64,000 nt of DNA from Zeugodacus cucurbitae (taxonomy: Eukaryota > Arthropoda > Insecta > Diptera > Tephritidae). Under the pieces are notes generated by a model. It was not told where the DNA came from and did no database searches. It saw nothing but the letters and a program-made list of their open reading frames with translations. This document shows positions 60,566 through 64,000 of the stretch, piece by piece (within the stretch, counting starts at the first letter, position 1; each line of letters begins with the position of its first letter). The position numbers were made by a program, and so were the translations under genes. The DNA lies in assembly GCF_028554725.1 (NCBI RefSeq), contig NC_071670.1, positions 48,370,501 to 48,434,500 of the forward strand, read 5' to 3'.

Positions 60566-63500
60566 GTATGTGCAACATTTATTATAAAAAATATATATAA
60601 TCTCTTCTATTTTTATTCTATATTTGAGTAGTATAATTAAAGAAGTCTAGTTCCAATCATATCTCGCATATAATACTTCAATTTCCTAATTGTTGTTCAT
60701 CTGAAAACGCTCGTTTGTTATTGATTATCTAATGCTATAAGATGCTAAGCCGCTTGTTGCATATACACATTGATTCAGACAATTTTCTTGTAATAGAAAT
60801 TGTATTTTACGTTCATTGATAGTTGCTTGTAATAAAATCGGTAATAAAGCTGTTGTTGAAAAATCAACAATCAACTGTAAATTGTGTACGGATGATGGAC
60901 TTTGGAATAGCTGCCACAGTTTACAAGTTACTTTTGTGTATGTTTGTATGTGCATACATATTCGTATAGCCACATCTCAGTGCAACTCAATTCAGTCTTT
61001 GTTGATTACCTTTCTTTGTTTTATAATTTTGTAGCATATTGTCTGTGCTAATAAATCATTCATACATCGTACATTTGCATACATGTCTACATACATATGT
61101 ATGTCTGTATAGTTTATGTCCATCTTCACATCATTCGTGTATCGCCTCTACATGATACAGTTGATTAGTCTGTCTGCTGAAAATCATGCGCTACAATGTA
61201 CCATGCAGCTGTGCGATTCATAGACGCCGCTTGGCTGCTTAAGCACATAGTGACTGCAACTAAGACCAATCCAAGGTTTTATTCAATAATTATTTTTTAT
61301 GCTTTGTTCCGCGACTTTTACTAATTCAATCAAAATATAGTTATAATAAATAATAATTTACAAGCTGCATTGTTTTATTGTGTGGTTGCCAGTTTTTATT
61401 TCTCTTTATTTATTTTTATTTTGACATCTAATACACTGTTTTTAACTTCCAATTTGTTCTGGATAAGCTGTGGTCAGTCGTGATTGTTGTATGTTTTTAT
61501 TCATTTAAAAAACAGTGACATAATTCAATAAGTTGGAAGAAAAAATAATAATTGTGTAATTATTTCTTGTACCTACCTTTTGCTGTTTATATGTAATTGT
61601 AAGAAATTGCTTATATAATTGTGGTAATGCATTTACAATAGACTTCTGACAGCTTTCAAAATTAGCTACAGCGTTTGCCAACCATATTATTTCTCATGAT
61701 TATGTTTCTAATTTTATTTTCAAGCCACGATTTCATAATTTGTATTTCGGATTCTTTATAATTTATGTAAATTTGTAGGTGTGTGCAGTTTGTAAGCGTA
61801 ACCTATCAATAGTGTTACCCTTGTAATTTTAAATTACCTATTGTTTTGTGTCCAAAGGCTCTTAACAACGCTATAATTTTATTAAAAACTTTGCTTGTGG
61901 CATTGATATCATTGAAGTTGTTGCAACTGAGTACTTCACTCGAACAATTTACAATTATGAATGTATAGAATGTTTGTAAACATTTCAATGACATACGAGT
62001 AGCATTTCATTAATTCTGACTATTTTAAATAAGGCAGTAGTGACTAAACGCTAATATTATTATCAGTTTCGTATACTTTTACAAGCTTCAAATGTTGAAA
62101 ATACTGAAATTAATATTTTTGCGTTGAAACATTATTCTTTTTTACTGCCGAAAATACGCAATAGTTCAGTCATTCGTCGCGGAAGTAAAGGTAGTAGTCA
62201 AATGCCCAAAGTCACTCGACAGCTAGTCCAACCACCCGCTGACTAAAAGGCGCGTTCACTTCTATGTCGATCGATATTTTACTGCCTACGAGCGTTTATA
62301 CGCACACATACACGTACACGTACCGTTGTAGCAAATATTAAAACTGTAAAGAAGGTAGTGCTGTTAAGTGCCTATTTGTATGAATTGTATGTATGTATGT
62401 ATGTAGTACCTGCCAGTCTCAATGTCTCTGTGCCACTTTGACGCCGGTTCCTGTGTAACCTTCAGCCATGCTGACACTTGCTCAGCTTTGTCGCCATCAT
62501 TATTATCATTGTCAAAGCTCTAGCGCGCTTACAATATAAAACATTTATATTTTGTACGCCAACAAGAACAAGAAAATCTAGACAAAACAGCCAGCACCCA
62601 AACACACACCACCCACCACCACCTACCCTTCAGCGTTTTGCGTTTATTGTGCGGCGACAGTTATGTTGTTGTTTTCCCAGTTTGTTGTGTTGGTAGTGAT
62701 GGCGACGACCATGGCTACAATCGCCGTTAATGTTGTCCTCCAACGCATAATTTCGTTTCACCCTCACAACTCACAACGACGTGACTTTATGCTGACCGCC
62801 CCCCTGAACCCCACCCAACACTGGCTCATTTAAAACGCAAAATGTTATTAGCTCGCTTACGCTTGTACTTGCCATACTTAAAAATCCTGTTGGCCGCCAT
62901 TCACTTGGCACACTAGTGTCAAACTCAACAACAACAACAACACTCAGTATATAGTACGTACGTGTAGTCGGTTGGCAGAGCGCAAGAAGGGCAGCATGTG
63001 CTTATGCAATGTAAATGTAGCTGGATTCGTCAGCTAGTGGATATGCTTGGAACTGGTTGGTTGGCTACTTGGCCTCAATGTGGCTTACTAGGCTGGGACG
63101 GGAAAAAAATCTCGTCCGGCTTTTGCCTTTCAAGGAAGCGTGCAAAACTGAGACTGACAACCAACAGCGTTGGAGAAAGAATGATTTCAGTTACAGCAAA
63201 GTGACAAAACAAAAAAAAAAAAAATAACAATAAAAACAACAGAACAAGAATAACAGCTTCAAGACGTTGACAACCGGCTAACTGCCGGCAATAAGAAGTG
63301 TCCAAACAGCATTTGCTGTTGACGCCGCGCGGAAAAGCTGTTATTACTTTATTTTTGTATTTGTACAACTTCTTCCACTTTTTACTCGACGCTTCTCGTC
63401 TTTCGCCAATTTCCACGCCAAATGTCAGCGATACAAAAATAAACCGCAAACAGCAATGCGGACATTAAAATTTTAATTGTTAATTGTAAAATGCTGTACA

Positions 63501-64000
63501 TACATATACTGGCTCCACACACACACACACACAGACATTCAATTATTGAGTGAAACAATCACACAGTCTGTCGGTCGGTCGGTCTAGTCAACCAGTCGTG
63601 GATAGTAGTATGCAGCGGCAGAGCTGTGAATCTGTTGTTTAGTTTGCCGGTTTTGCTGTCGAGCATGGATTTTTTACTATTCAACTTGTCTTGTTATTGT
63701 TTCATTCCACTGATTTGTTGTTGTTTTTGTTGTTCATATTGCAGCCTTTTTATTTCGCAAGTATTACTCAGTCGTTGCCATGTTATGGTTGAAGGTGTTT
63801 GTTTGTCGACCATTTGCGAAAAATTCTAGCTAAAGCACCTATACATGCCATAAATATACGTTTGTATGCGTACGCAAATACCGCTTTATCAACACACAAA
63901 TAAAAAAATAAAAAGAAAACAACAAAATGTAAATAACAAATAAATGTGATATCCCACGGGGTTTGATAAGACGACAACGGCAATGGCAATGGCGCAGCAG
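60566..64000. other. Noncoding stretch to the right edge
   Basis: No gene was recognised. Microsatellites include (GTAT)n at about 62388-62404, (CA)n at about 63522-63536 and (GGTC)n at about 63570-63583, plus GTTGTT/CAACAA tracts. It could be intron of a plus-strand gene that starts near 59.6 kb. Confidence 0.35.

Noticed and set aside
60161..60631. 156-codon plus-strand open frame
   Set aside because: The C-terminal part runs into AT-rich Ile/Tyr/Phe sequence, residues show no conserved pattern, and it overlaps the leader-like segment.
1..64000. tRNA, rRNA, CRISPR arrays, prokaryotic operons or organellar DNA
   Set aside because: None was seen; intron-containing fly genes and eukaryotic transposons show nuclear animal DNA. 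A tRNA could still be missed by eye; a covariance-model scan would decide.

Overview
This window looks like nuclear DNA from a higher dipteran, most probably a tephritid fruit fly or close relative. It is AT-rich, its genes carry short GT-AG introns, and the proteins read as fly orthologues. Repeats are abundant: irritans-type mariner relics, 5'-truncated LINEs, and several families of small inverted-repeat elements. There are no bacterial or organellar features. The species assignment is inference.

Five protein-coding genes can be assembled. A secreted fibrinogen-related protein (12788-13593, minus, 2 exons, 245 aa) lies in the repeat-rich left part. The catalytic alpha subunit of ER glucosidase II (32371-35540, minus, 8 exons, 913 aa) is followed upstream by a tektin-3-like axonemal protein (37522-39502, minus, 6 exons, 507 aa). 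The nonsense-mediated decay factor UPF2 (41162-45150, plus, 7 exons, 1203 aa) comes next. The integrin beta-PS subunit, myospheroid (48342-55914, minus, 851 aa), follows; it includes two mutually exclusive 85-nt exons that encode the specificity-determining loop of the ligand-binding domain. Two small divergent open frames at 39642-40220 may be further small genes. A long stretch around 59.4-60.6 kb has the look of a leader exon for a plus-strand gene lying beyond the right edge.

Region by region: 1-12.7 kb is intergenic, with LINE and mariner debris and a 0.3-kb inverted-repeat element. 12.8-13.7 kb holds the fibrinogen-related gene and its promoter. 13.7-32.1 kb is a repeat-rich gene desert. 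32.1-45.4 kb is gene-dense (glucosidase II alpha, tektin, small frames, UPF2). 45.4-48.2 kb is a pentanucleotide tract, a repeat copy and AT-rich spacer. 48.2-55.9 kb is myospheroid, with two small inverted-repeat elements in an intron beside an alternative exon. 56-64 kb has no recognisable coding sequence.

The genes do not form a pathway: they serve ER glycoprotein folding, sperm/cilium structure, RNA surveillance and cell adhesion. In Drosophila both mys and Upf2 are X-linked (Muller element A), so this block probably belongs to the same ancestral chromosome arm. Exon boundaries were set by reading frames and GT/AG sites by eye, without transcript data.
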